Below, piece by piece: positions 19,668 to 30,370 of a DNA stretch of 64,000 nucleotides (the first letter of the stretch is position 1; the number at the start of each line of letters is the position of its first letter). The notes beneath the pieces are model-generated. The model was given only the letters and a program-made list of their open reading frames with translations. It had not been told where the DNA came from and searched no databases. The DNA is from Eustoma russellianum (Eukaryota > Streptophyta > Magnoliopsida > Gentianales > Gentianaceae), in the NCBI GenBank assembly GCA_036186865.1, contig AP025055.1, positions 22,515,865 to 22,579,864 on the forward strand. Direction: 5' to 3'. A program made the translations under genes and the position numbers.

Positions 19668-20885
19668 ATGGTGCGACCACGAGGCAGACCGACCAGAGTC
19701 AGACTAGAGGTGCAGGAGCCTATTCCTCCTCCGCCTGCTCAGGTTCCTCCACCATCACCACCATAAGACCAAAATCCTCCCCCAGCGCAGAATATTCATC
19801 AACCCCAGGGCCTTTACCACAAATGATTCCAGATATTAATGCCTTCCAGAATTTCTGCCAGACCATAACCCAAATCGGTCAAGTAATGTTGCAACAGAAT
19901 GTCCTCCAGCCTCACAAACCGGTCAGGCATGCCCATACTACTTTGAAAAGTTGAAAAGAGCTAATGTTTTGCCTTTTGAAGGAAAGTCAATTCAGATGCC
20001 GCTGAGAAGTGGCTAGACGAAGTAGAAAATGTTTTGAATTGATTCGAGCACCTGAGGAAGTAAAGACTCAGGCGATCAGGCCGTTCCTACTTAGAGAAGC
20101 CAACCAATGGTGGAAGGACAACATACAATCTCTACCAAGGCCGATTCCATGGGAGAGATTTCTCCAGGAATTCAACAAATTTTACATACCACCCTCCGTT
20201 AAACTGCAGAAGAGACAAGAGTTTGAATCGCTGGTACAAGAACAAGGAATGACAGTCGCAGAATATGCTAACAAGTTCATGGCCCTGGGAAGATTTCAAC
20301 CATCTACTATGACGATGAGGAAACTAAAATGTTGAAGTTTGAAAGAGGGTTAAACCCTAGAATCAAGACCTGGTTGGTCAATGCGAACCCGAAAAATTTT
20401 GGTGCACTTTTGGACGCTTGTTACGGAATAGAAAGGGATATTATTCGCCGTGATGAGATCGGACAGAAAGAGAAAGAGAAACTTCAGGGAATAGAGGGTC
20501 CTATAAATCTGCAAAACAAAACTCAAGGGGCCCAGGACGCCAAGGAAAGAATCGATTCCCAAAAGAACCAGTCAAAGAATCAAGGCCTGCAGTCTGCTAT
20601 TCCAAGTTGCCCTCACTGCAATAAGCGTCGCGTTGGAGAATGCTACTATCAAGAAAGAAAGTGCTTCGGATGCGGCAAGGTGGGCCACATCCTCAAAGAC
20701 TGTCCGGATAAGGAACTACCAGCTTTGGATGTGGAAAGGTAAGACACATGGACAAGGATTGCCCAAAAAAAGGGGCCCAGCAACAGCAACCACCTAAGAA
20801 CCAGCGTCAGGGTACTAATGCAAGAGTCAGGCTATGACTGATGCAGCTGCTGAAGAGGCCAATGATGTGGTGGCAGATATATTCT
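19668..20885 (+). pseudogene. gag of element A
   Basis: The start MVRPRGRPTR was chosen because B has the same start (27694). It is followed by a Pro-rich linker (EPIPPPPAQVPPPSPP). A TAA stands at 19764-19766 where B has CAA. Then come the retrotransposon gag domain (EVKTQAIRPFLLREANQWW, FLQEFNKFYIPPSVKLQKRQEF, VAEYANKFMALGRFQPS), a CCHC knuckle CFGCGKVGHILKDC (20662-20703) and a second one (CGKVRHMDKDC) in another frame around 20720-20762. Gag forms the particle and binds RNA. At least three frame changes besides the stop make this copy inactive, several at homopolymers. Confidence 0.88.
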
Positions 20886-20945
20886 AAAATTTATGCAATG
20901 CTTAAATTTTTACAAATACTGTTGCCCTACTGTGCTTAGAAAATC

Positions 20946-21500
20946 TTGCATGATTCAGGACCTATTTTAGTATGTTCAGTACCTGCCAATGTGCTATTTG
21001 ATAGTGGTGCTAGACACTCCTTTATATCCAAGAAATTCGCAAAGAATATTGAGCACAACCCAACCTATAGTGATACACCTATAGAATTTAAGCAGCTGGT
21101 TATCAGGTGCTCGTGTCTCACTACGTTTTCAGAAACTGTGAACTTGAGTTTGATGATCACCGGTTTGATGCCGACTTAATTCCCATACCTATGACGGATT
21201 TCGATGTGATTCTTGGGATGAATTGGCTCTCTAAGAATTTTGCCAACATCGATTGTAATGAAAAAAAAGGTTACTTTTAAGGACCACCCACACGTAAGGA
21301 AGTAACCTTTCAAGGAGAATCAAAGTTAAGGAAGTGCCCCAAGAACGTTTATGTAAATACGATTCGCGCCAGTAAGGCGTTGAAGAGAGGACACGAAGGG
21401 TTTCTCGTTTATTCAATAAATGTCAATCAAGCACCCTCCGACCTTTCCAAGTTCCAGTGGTCTGAGAATACCCTGATGTATTTCCAGAAGAACTACCGGG
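20946..21500 (+). pseudogene. Aspartic protease and linker, element A
   Basis: The protease active-site motif DSGA is at 21000-21011 in LFDSGARHSFISKKFA, followed by a region matching B's FDVILGMDWLSKN (here NWLSKN). The protease would release gag and pol products. Frameshifts occur after LMITGLMPT (about 21180), at the run of A near 21261, and around 21450-21560. Confidence 0.85.
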
Positions 21501-21559
21501 CCTTTCTCAGGATCGAGAGATATCTTTTGAAATTAACCTAATTTCAGGAGCTGAGCCAA

Positions 21560-22370
21560 ATATCGAAGGCTCCCTATCGAATGGCACCTGCGGAACTAAA
21601 AGAGTTGAAGGAACAGTTACGGTGAATTGGATAGAGAAGAAACTTATTCGGCCAAGTGTTTCGCCTTGGGGTGCCCCCAGTACTGTTCGTAAAGAAAAAG
21701 GACGGAAGTATGCGGTTATGCATAGATTATCAAGAACTCAACAAGATCACTATAAAGAACAAGTACCCATTGCCTAGGATCGACGATCTGTTCGATCAGC
21801 TTCAGGTAAGCGATTCAAAGTTTTACTTCAATGATAAATCCATTACAAACACTACCTAAAAAAACATTATCGTGATGCAGGGGGCACAGATTTTCAGTAA
21901 GATTGATCTTCTCTCGGGATACTTCCAATTGAAGAACAAAGCTGAGGATGTCCCGAAAACTGCATTCAGAACCCGTTATGGACATTACGAATTTCTTGTA
22001 ATGCCATTCGGACTGACCAACGCCCCCGCGGCATTTATGGATCTAATGAATCGAGTATTTTAAGAGAAACTGGACAAGTTCGTGGTAGTCTTCATTGACG
22101 ATATCTTGATCTACTCACATGATGAAGAGACCCACGTGACTCATTTAAGAACCATCCTCGACATCCTACGGGGAAAACAACTGTATGCTAAATTTAGTAA
22201 ATGCAAATTCTTGCTACATAGTGTAGCATTTCTGGGACATGTGATATTTGAGGATGGTATATCCGTAGATCCTAAGAAAATCGAGGCAATCACAGAGTGG
22301 CCCAAGACCAACCAACGTTACAGAAGTACAGAGTTTTCTCGGTCTCGCCGGCTACTGTCGTAAGTTTGTT
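21560..22370 (+). pseudogene. Reverse transcriptase of element A (two exon-like parts)
   Basis: The N-terminal part reads FVKKKDGSMRLCIDYQELNK and NKYPLPRIDDLFDQLQ, ending at 21805. A 75-nt intron-like insert follows (listed). The second part continues GAQIFSKIDLLSGYFQL, TAFRTRYGHYEFLVMPFGL, then FVVVFIDDILIYS with the catalytic FIDD at 22091-22102, and FLGHVI. Joining 21805 to 21881 gives LQ-GAQIFSKIDL in frame, the usual chromovirus sequence. A TAA at about 22061-22063 replaces the Gln codon of B (VFQDQL), and frames change near 21640-21660 and 22320. The gene is inactive in this copy but the catalytic motifs are intact. Confidence 0.88.
21806..21880 (+). other. Candidate spliceosomal intron in RT of A
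   Basis: GTAAGC at the 5' edge and GATGCAG at the 3' edge bound 75 AT-rich bases. CTAA 20-25 bases before the end is a plausible branch site. Excision keeps the frame and joins conserved RT motifs. Read through, it has an in-frame TAA as its 18th codon (21857-21859). B has the same insert at the same place. Confidence 0.75.
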
Positions 22371-22880
22371 GAAGGATTTTCTCGAATTGCTATGCCTCTT
22401 ACCCGTTTGACACAGAAAAAGACCAAGTTCGAATGGACCTCAGATTGTGAACAGAGTTTTACTGAATTAAAGGAGAAGCTAACCTCTGCCCCAGTTCTGG
22501 CACAACCTATTCCGGGTGAGAATTTTGTGGTGTATAGTGATGCCTCTAAGAATGGGCTCGGATGCGTACTAATGCAGAAAGATCGAGTGATTGCGTACGC
22601 ATCTAGACAGCTAAAACCATTTGAACAAAATTACCCAGTACACGACCTTGAATTAGCAGCCGTAGTCTTTGCCCTAAAAATATGGAGACATTATTTGTAC
22701 GGTGAGAGGTGCAAAATCCTCACAGATCACAAGAGTCTTAAGTACCTCTTCACCCAAAAAGAATTGAACATATGACAACGCAGATGGCTGTAGTTGATAA
22801 AGGACTATGATCTTTCTATTCAGTATAATCCGGTAAAAGCGAATAAAGTAGCCGACGCTCTGAGTATAAAGACAAGCCAT
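22371..22880 (+). pseudogene. RNase H of element A
   Basis: FVVYSDASKNGLGCVLMQ provides the first catalytic Asp. YASRQLKPFEQNYPVHDLELAAVVFALKIWRHYL carries the Glu region, ILTDHKSLKYLF the next Asp, and KANKVADALS the final segment. It removes the RNA strand during cDNA synthesis. Stops occur at about 22773 (after KELNI) and near 22790, otherwise the domain is complete and close to that of B. Confidence 0.88.
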
Positions 22881-22914
22881 CCGCGTCAACCACCTCTACA
22901 ACGCTCACAAAACT

Positions 22915-23513
22915 AGTATTGATCCCCTCACTGATTGACAAGATTGAGGAAAGCCAAGAAGGGGATGAAACTTTAAAGAAAACGAAAGACAGATTGAAAA
23001 CGAAACCATCAGAAGATTTTAACATTGGGAATGATGATAGTTTATGGTTCCGAGGAAGATTGTGCGTACCCAATAACGATGATATAAGGAACGAAATTCT
23101 TTGTAAAGCTCATAATACACTTTTGCCTATCCATCCTGGAGCCAACAAGATGTACCAAGACCTAAAGCAAAGATTCTGGTGGCAAGGCATGAAAAGACAA
23201 ATTACGGAATTCGTAGAAAAATGCCTTGTTTGCCAGAAGGTAAAAGCGAAACATCAGAAACCCGCCGGGATTACTACAGCCTTTTGAAATTCCTGAGTGG
23301 AAGTGGGATCACATTACTATGGATTTCTTGACCGACCTGCCAAGGACTAAGAATGGACATGACGCTATTTGGGTAGTCGTCGATCGTTTAACAAAATCCG
23401 CTTACTTCATGGCTATGACAATCAAGGCTCCTATGGAGAAGTTGGATACATTGTATGTTGATCAAATTGTGAGTGTTCATGGAGTATCCTTAAGCATTGT
23501 TTGTGACCGCGAC
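22915..23513 (+). pseudogene. Integrase N-terminal part of element A
   Basis: The HHCC zinc finger is visible in HNTLLPIHPGANKM and KCLVCQKVKAKH (about 23108-23250). The core starts MDFLTDLPRTKNGHDAIWVVVDRLTKSAYF and runs to GVSLSIVCDRD. It ends in GCGAC (23509-23513), the left target duplication of element B. The second half resumes at 60237. One frame change lies near 23283. Confidence 0.9.
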
Positions 23514-23850
23514 TATTGTAACCAATTAGGACCCTTTTGTACTTGAGACCCTATTTAAGAGAATATTTGACAAGACATGTCTGCAATTGCAATTTATTGA
23601 GTCAATGATTACTATTTTAGATTACGTTACGGAAAGTAATATATATGTAATTTCGANNNNNNNNNNGTGTTCATGGAGTATCCTTAAGCATTGTTTGTGA
23701 CCGCGACTATTGTAACCAATTAGGACCCTTTTGTACTTGAGACCCTATTTAAGAGAATATTTGACAAGACATGTCTGCAATTGCAATTTATTGAGTCAAT
23801 GATTACTATTTTAGATTACGTTACGGAAAGTAATATATATGTAATTTCGA
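23473..23850. other. Assembly gap with duplicated flanks
   Basis: Ten N at 23657-23666 separate two identical 184-bp copies (23473-23656 and 23667-23850). The repeated piece spans the integrase end of A and the start of B's LTR, so it cannot be a biological tandem repeat made by the insertion. The true sequence is most simply 194 bases shorter. Confidence 0.95.
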
Positions 23851-24244
23851 GCATGAATATTGGACCATGGGGAGAGGCCCAATTCACTCCCAAAGACTTG
23901 TGAGATTTCGGCCACAAGATTAAGAAAGCCTTAATGGAATTACCTAAGATCTTAAGGGCCATCTTGTAAGTAGGCCAACAAGCAATTCAACAAGTTTGGG
24001 TAGTAGCAAAAAATTGGGTTTCAAACCACACCTTATTTTCGGCCTTAGCCCAAAGAGAGCTCAAGAAATTTTCCTAATTAACCATTTCTAAAGAAAGAAG
24101 GGGAAAAATAAAATAAATAAAGGGAAGTAATTAAATTAATTAAGGCATTGTTGGGGTCATTAAAGACCCCAACCGCCGGATGGCTAAGGGGGTGGCCAAC
24201 CAAGGGGGGGTTTTACTCCACCATGGTTATCTTGCATCCAACCC

Positions 24245-24398
24245 AAGGTTAAAGTAACTATGATTAAATAAAGTAACTAAGGTTAGTTCAAAAGTAACTA
24301 TGATTAGAACAAAGTAACCAAGGTTAGTGATAAAGTAACCTTGATTAACTAAAAAGTAACCAAGGTTAAAAATTAAATAAAGTAATTAAGGTTAATTC
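24245..24398 (+). repeat. TAAC..GTTA repeat array in 5' LTR of B
   Basis: About eight units of 18-22 bp with AAAGTAAC(T/C)A(T/A)G(A/G)TTA, for example GTAACCAAGGTTAG, a partial palindrome. A near-identical copy is in the 3' LTR (33022-33180). Confidence 0.85.
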
Positions 24399-26680
24399 TT
24401 TTAACCTTACTATAGTAAGTCTTTCCACCCCTTCCTTTACCCCAACGGCTACAACATAGCCAGAAAGAAGATTTTCTCTAAAAACACAAGTTAGAATTCT
24501 CTCATCTTTCTAAACAAACAAGGACTCTAGTGCAAGAAGAGTTCCTTTTCTTTCCTTCACTCCAAACCATAACGGCCAAGAGCAAATCAAGGAGTTTTAG
24601 GTCACCCAAGACGAAGTAAATAATTGGTAAGTATCCAAACCTTCTCAGAAGATATCTATATTTCATGAGATGGAACTTATGGTGCCCTTTTTCTTGTTCT
24701 TGAGATGGAACCTTCTCAAGAAGATATCTATATTTCCTTTACTTAAGGTTGTATACTAACCATTTACACCCCTTTCCTTTCCAAAACCGTGGGTACATGC
24801 GTAAAAGAGGAGAAAGGTTCCAACTTCCATACATCTTTCAAGATGAGTAGTGAAAAGGCAAGTGCACTATACTTTTTGTGGCTTGAAAGTGAAAGTGCTT
24901 GCATGAATGACTAGATAACCTTAAGATTCAATTTTAGATGTGAAATGTTAAGCTTTGATGCATGAACTTTCGGCCTAGGGGTTAAGTGTGGCGTGTATGT
25001 GTGAGTTTTTTGCTTAAAGGTGGATTCTTTATTGATTTTAAGTATGTGTATGTGATAATCCAGATGAACATGCTAAAGATCCCTTCTTTTCCATGGATGG
25101 GGGCTACGGTGGGAAGGAGTAAAAGAAATAAGGGTAGTTTTGCAAAAAGGGATAAGTTATGAGGTAAGATGTGAACAAGATTTATGCTTTGTATGTTAAG
25201 ATTAGTATGACCATCGGGGATATGCTATTTGGCCTTGCATGTATATAAACGGGCTGTTTGAGGGTTAGGGGGCGTGTGCACCAAAAATTTGCTAGGGTTG
25301 TTTTAAGTGGGAATATGGTGTGTAATGGCCACAGGAGTTGATGTATGTAGCATACAAGCTGTTTTGTATTGATTTGTATATGATTCTTGTAGCATGTTGA
25401 ATATGTAAATTTCCATGAAAAGGGTTAGTTTTGAAGTTTAATAAAGTGTTTAGGACAAACAATGCAAGTTAGGGCCATTTAGGAAGGAAATGTGACAAAC
25501 TATGAAATTACTGGAGCAGGGCAGATTTTAGGTTGTTTTGTGAGACCCCAAAAAAGAGACCTTAGGGACCTTCAATTTAGTTGATTTTTGGTGTGACACT
25601 AGCCTTATGTGTATATTAGATATGAGAGTTGGAATTTGGTTAAAAGAAGTGTACGGATGTATTTTTAGTGAAATTTTTACTAAAACTGGTCATGCTGGAA
25701 ATTTTTACTGGGCTAGACAGATTTTATATGACATAATGAGTAACCAGAAATAGACCTTAGGAATATGCAATTGGGCTAATTTTTGGCAGGATACTAGCCC
25801 TAGGTGGTTTACTAAGCTCGAGAGCTGGAATTTCTGAAAAAGGATTTACAGGTGTGGTCACACTAAAATTTGTAGTAAAATTGGTCAATCCAGAAATCAG
25901 CATGTAACGGTTTTAGGAAAAAGAATAAATGATACCTCTAACGATATTATAAATCCACGAAATTTATTTACCAACTACTTAAGGCATATGTGAACCCTTG
26001 TATGTAAGCCACCTATTTTAGAATGACTAATTGAAAGGTAAACACCATAAATAAGTGGGTGTCATTAATATGAGATTTTGGGCAGAATTGAGGAACTTAT
26101 TATAAGGCCTTGTTCGAATGGACATAGGCTAGTTATACGACTTGGGCTCACAATCACCAATTAATGGAACGTTATAATAGTTAAACCCAAAGACGGCCCA
26201 AATTAAAAGAGGTTCAATGGGCTTACACGAAAGACGAAAGAGAAAGGGGGCGTTGTATCGCCAAAATTCAGCAGCCTTATTTCGTAACTAATCAACTAAG
26301 TGTCTTACGCATTTATATCGTCACAAGAATTCTATTATGAATATAAATGACATTTTAATGCGTATGTATGACATCACTCATGATGGTGGGCCTAACCATA
26401 AGGGATTAAGGCCGTGTATAAGGATTGATAAGGTTGAAATTTTTCAGCAATAAGAATGAGTTGTACGAACGTGTATATGCAACGCATTATGTCATGGTTT
26501 GCATAATACATGGCATGCATTGCAATCATCGTCATTTACATGATTTATGGAATTGATTTTTATGCGAGAGAAAGATGAAAAGCGTTTTTGTAGAAAAGAT
26601 TTCTGTTTTAAAAAAGAAATGCTTCCCACCGGTACCCGTGTGTATGTTTCCTGGCTAGTAAGGACCCGCCCAAATCCGGG

Positions 26681-26851
26681 GTTAATTGATCGATGATATT
26701 GACTGTTCAGGCCCGAGAGAATAGACCTGATATGGAACGTTCGGGCCCGAAGAGAATAGACCCGATAAGTGATGACGTCACCGTTCCGAATCCGGGAATA
26801 ATAGATTCGAAGGGCAGACGTGACCACCTCAGATCCGGGAAGATAGATCTG
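26681..26851 (+). repeat. Hairpin array in 5' LTR of B
   Basis: Five hairpins of 22-23 nt. Stems are CAAATC/GATCGA (decayed), CAGGCC/GACCTG, CGGGCC/GACCCG (26742-26764), CGAATC/GATTCG (26787-26809) and CAGATC/GATCTG (26830-26851). Loops are CGGGGTTAATT or CG-GAGAATA types, as in A. Confidence 0.85.
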
Positions 26852-27494
26852 AACACTCTATTGTTTTCTTAACGATGATGTTTTTGAAAGAAAAGCACGA
26901 AGGATCATATTCTCATTTTTATCATGAATGCATCACACGTACATATGTATGCATGTCACATTTATTGAGTCATTGTGTAGTGACACATGATACTTAGACT
27001 AAGTTGTTATATTTAGTAGCTCCTAACTATGACCTTATTTAGTAATGATCCTTGATATGTTACGATTTATGCAAGTTGCGGTCTTTTATTATTATGTTCT
27101 TATTAAGTAACGATCTTGTGTAAGTTATGATCTTGACGCATTAAATGTTGATCACTAGCGGGTATTGGATGGAGGACAGGTATGTTTCAAAACCGAAATT
27201 TTTGGGGTTCGGTTCTTGTATGTACTTTCCTTTTAATTCTTGATTATTATAGTATACTTTGCTGGTGACTTTGTCCACTCACCCCCCTATTTTTCCTCCC
27301 AGAAGCTACAGGGAACAAGTAAATGGATTGAGGATGAACCTAGGGTCCCTACCCATGAGGAAGGCGAAGGATGGATGGATTAGGAGACATGGCTTGCCGG
27401 TTGTGACTGATGACTGAGTAATGTAATTGTGATGGGAAAACATCTACTTTTTAGAATTTCGGTACTTTGATTTGGGTTGTAAACTAAGAATGAT

Positions 27495-27693
27495 AGTTGA
27501 CCTTAGACTAGGATGACTTAGACTGGAAAACTAGGGTTCGGCCGATTGATAAAACCCTAATTAACGACAATCCCCAGAATTAATTTCTAAAGTATGTATG
27601 TGTACGCCCCAGATATGCTACTAGTATAGATTAAAATCCGCCACATATTATGACCTTCCTAATTGAAATAAAACCCGATGCTGCATAATGCAG
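27495..27693 (+). other. Leader of B, PBS absent
   Basis: It begins inside the leader block shared with A (ttgaccttagactaggatg). No TGGTATCAGAGC occurs here. It ends CTGCATAATGCAG before the gag ATG. Confidence 0.75.
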
Positions 27694-28890
27694 ATGGTAC
27701 GACCAAGGGGCCGACCAGCAAGAGCAAGACCAGAGATGCAAGAGCCTATTCCTCCTCCACCTGCACAGGTCCCTCCACCGTCGCCACCGCAAGACCAAAA
27801 TCCGCCTCCAGTCCAGAATGTTCCTCCACCCCAAGGACCCTTCCCACAAATGATGCCAGATATTAATGCTTTTCAGAACTTTTGCCAGACAGTCACTCAA
27901 ATTGGTCAAGTGATGCTGCAACAGAATAACCATCAACCTCACGAGCCGGGCAGAGATGCCCAATATTACTTTGAAAAGTTAAAAAAGAGCCAAAGTTCTG
28001 CCGTTTGAAGGAAAGTCAGATCCGGATGGCGCTGAGAAGTGGCTAGATGAGGTAGAGAACTGCTTTGAACTAATTAGAGCTCCTGAGGAGGTAAAGACTC
28101 AGGCAGTAAAACCATTTCTGTTAGAAGAGGCCAACCAGTGGTGGAAGGGCAATCTGCAAGCTCTGCCAAGACCAATTTCCTGGGAAAGCTTCCTCCAGGA
28201 ATTCAACAAGTTCTACATACCACCCTCCGTCAAATTACAGAAAAGGCAGGAGTTTGAGTCCCTAGTGCAAGAACAGGAATGACAGTCGCTGACTACGCTA
28301 ACAAATTTATAGCTCTGGGAAGATTCCAACCATCCACCATGAATGATGAAGAAACCAAAATGTTAAAATTTGAAAGAGGATTGAACCCTAGAATTCGAAC
28401 ATGGCTGGTCAATGCAAATCTAGCAAATTTTGGTGCACGCCTAGACGCATGCTACAGAATTGAAAGAGATATCATTCGCCGTGATGAGTTTGGCCAGAAA
28501 AGAGGACGGGAAATGTCTGGGAGCGGAGGGGCCCCGTAAATCCGCTAAGCAAAACTCTAGGGGCTCAGGGCGTCAAGGGAAGAATCGGTTCCAGCACCAT
28601 TTCCAAAAGAAACAGTCAAGAACCAGGCCAACAATCTGCTATTCCGAGGTGCTCTCTCGCTGCGGTAGACGCCATGTGGGAGAATGTTATTACTAGGTGG
28701 GGAATGTTTCCGGTGCGGCAAGGCAGGCCACATCCTTAAAGGACTGTCCAGATAAGGGAATCACCTGCTTTGATGCGGGAAAACAGGACACATGGCTAAG
28801 GAATGTCCGGAGAAGGGGGCCCAGCAGCAACAACAACCGCCTAAGCCGCAGCGTCAGCGTACCAACGCAAGAGTTCCACGCCATGACTGA
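27694..28890 (+). pseudogene. gag of element B
   Basis: MVRPRGRPARARPEMQEP, a Pro-rich linker and NFCQTVTQIGQVMLQQN open the protein. A frameshift follows at the A run near 27984. The gag domain continues with EVKTQAVKPFLLEEANQWW, FNKFYIPPSVKLQKRQEF, VADYANKFIALGRFQPS and LKFERGLNPRIRTWLVNA. Two CCHC knuckles follow in shifting frames (CFRCGKAGHILK around 28708-28750, then a CGKTGHMAKEC-like one around 28775-28812). Two knuckles match A. At least four frame changes, mostly single-base indels, inactivate it. Confidence 0.88.
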
Positions 28891-28989
28891 CGCAGCTGCT
28901 GAAGAGGCCAACGACGTGGTGACAGGTATATTTCGAAAATTGTGCAAATTCTTATAAGTACTGTTGTCCTATAGTTGCTTAGTAGCATT

Positions 28990-29788
28990 GCATGATTCAG
29001 GAGCTATCCTAGTATGTTCAGTACCTGCCAATGTGTAATTTGATAGTGGCGCTAGCCACTCCTTCATATCCAAGAAATTTGCAAAGAATATTGAGCATAA
29101 CCTAACCTATAGTGATGCACCCTATAGAATCCAAGCATCTGGGGAACAAGTGCTTGTATCTTACCATGTTTTCAGAAACTGCGAACTTGAGTTCGATAAC
29201 CATCGGTTTGACGCCGACTTGATTCCCATCCCCATGACGGGTTTTGATGTAATTCTTGGGATGGATTGGCTTTCCAAGAATTATGCCAACATCGATTGTA
29301 ATGAAAAACAAGTTACCTTTAAGGATCCCACACGTAAGGAAGTGACCTTTCAAGGAGGATCAAAGTTACGGAAATGTCCTAAAAACGTTTACGTAAATAC
29401 GATTCGTGCTAATAAGGCACTGAAGAAAGGACACGGGGGATATCTTGTCTATGCAATAAATGCCGATCAAGCGCCCTCGGATCTTTCTCAATTCCCAGTT
29501 GTTTGTGAATACCTAAATGTTTTTCCAGAAGAGTTATCGGGTCTCCCTCCACCAGACCAGGAGATATCTTTTGAAATCAACTTAGTTCCGAGAGCTGAGC
29601 CAATATCAAAGGCTCCCTATCGAATGGCACCTGCGGAACTAAAAGAGCTAAAGGAACAGCTGCGCGAATTGCTAGAAAAGAAACTTATTCTGCCCAGTGT
29701 TTCACCTTGGGGAGCTCCCGTACTGTTCGTCAAGAAAAAGGACGGAAGTGTGCGGTTATGTATTGACTATCGGGAGCTCACAAAATAA
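28990..29788 (+). pseudogene. Protease, linker and RT N-terminus of element B
   Basis: The protease active site DSGASHSF is at 29042-29065, preceded by TAA (29036-29038) where A has CTA (Leu). From 29150 a long frame continues through FDVILGMDWLSKNYANIDC, VFPEELSGLPPPDQEISFEI and the RT start SPWGAPVLFVKKKDG, SVRLCIDYRELTK. It then shifts at 29785, where bases are missing in the KITIKN codons. This is the best preserved stretch of B. Confidence 0.88.
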
Positions 29789-30370
29789 CTATAAAGAATA
29801 AGTACCCATTGCCAAGGATCGACGATCTGTTCGATCAGCTTCGGGTAAGCAAACTAAAACTTTATTTTAGTAATGAGTCTATTATAAACCCTTCCTAAAG
29901 GTATCATGATGCAAGGGGCAAGGATTTTCAGTAGAGTTGATCTTCGCTCAGGATACTTCCAATTGAAGATCAAGGATGAGGACGTCCTGAAAACTGGCAT
30001 TCAGAACCCGTTATGGACATTACAAAATTTCTAGTAATGCCATTAGGACTGACCAACGCCCCCGCAGCGTTTATAGATCTAATGAATCGAGTCTTCCAAG
30101 ACCAACTAGAAAAGTTCGTTGTAGTCTTCATCGACGATATTTTGATCTACTCACCTAATGAAGAAACCCACGCAAACCATTTAAGGGTCGTTCTGGACAT
30201 TCTACTAGGAGAAAACAACTGTACGCTAAATTTAGTAATGTGAATTCTGGCTACAAAGTGTAGCATTTCTGGGACATGTAATATCTGAAGAAGGTATATC
30301 TGTAGACCCCAAGAAAATCGAGGCAATCACGGAATGGCCCAGACCGACCAACGTTCTAGAGGTATGAAGT
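29789..30370 (+). pseudogene. Reverse transcriptase of element B, catalytic part
   Basis: NKYPLPRIDDLFDQLR ends at 29844 and the intron-like insert follows. RT resumes GARIFSRVDLRSGYFQLK. MPLGLTNAPAAFIDLMNRVFQDQL and FVVVFIDDILIYS follow, with FIDD at 30127-30138. Single-base indels near 29997, 30225-30245 and 30360 break the frame. Confidence 0.87.
29845..29914 (+). other. Candidate intron in RT of B, acceptor mutated
   Basis: It starts GTAAGC, is 70 AT-rich bases, and has CCTAA in the position of A's branch-like site. The 18th codon is again TAA. The end is GATGCAA where A has GATGCAG, so the AG acceptor is lost. The nearest AG is one base further and would shift the frame. Confidence 0.72.

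Larger units (their letters stand above)
23708..27494 (+). mobile_element. 5' LTR of B, 3' end deleted
   Basis: It starts TATTGTAACC (TG mutated to TA) and matches the 3' LTR (32492 onward) throughout. The match stops at gtaaactaagaatgat (27494), where the leader word agttgaccttagactagg follows directly. The final ~190 bp of LTR and the PBS are missing. Near 24700-24740 it differs from the 3' LTR by replacement of about 110 bp with a copy of the neighbouring 35 bp (ggaaccttctcaagaagata). Confidence 0.88.

Noticed and set aside
23473..23656. 184-bp direct repeat as a biological duplication
   Set aside because: It is perfectly identical, ends exactly at the N gap, and the real target duplication (GCGAC) is inside it. 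Assembly overlap explains it better.
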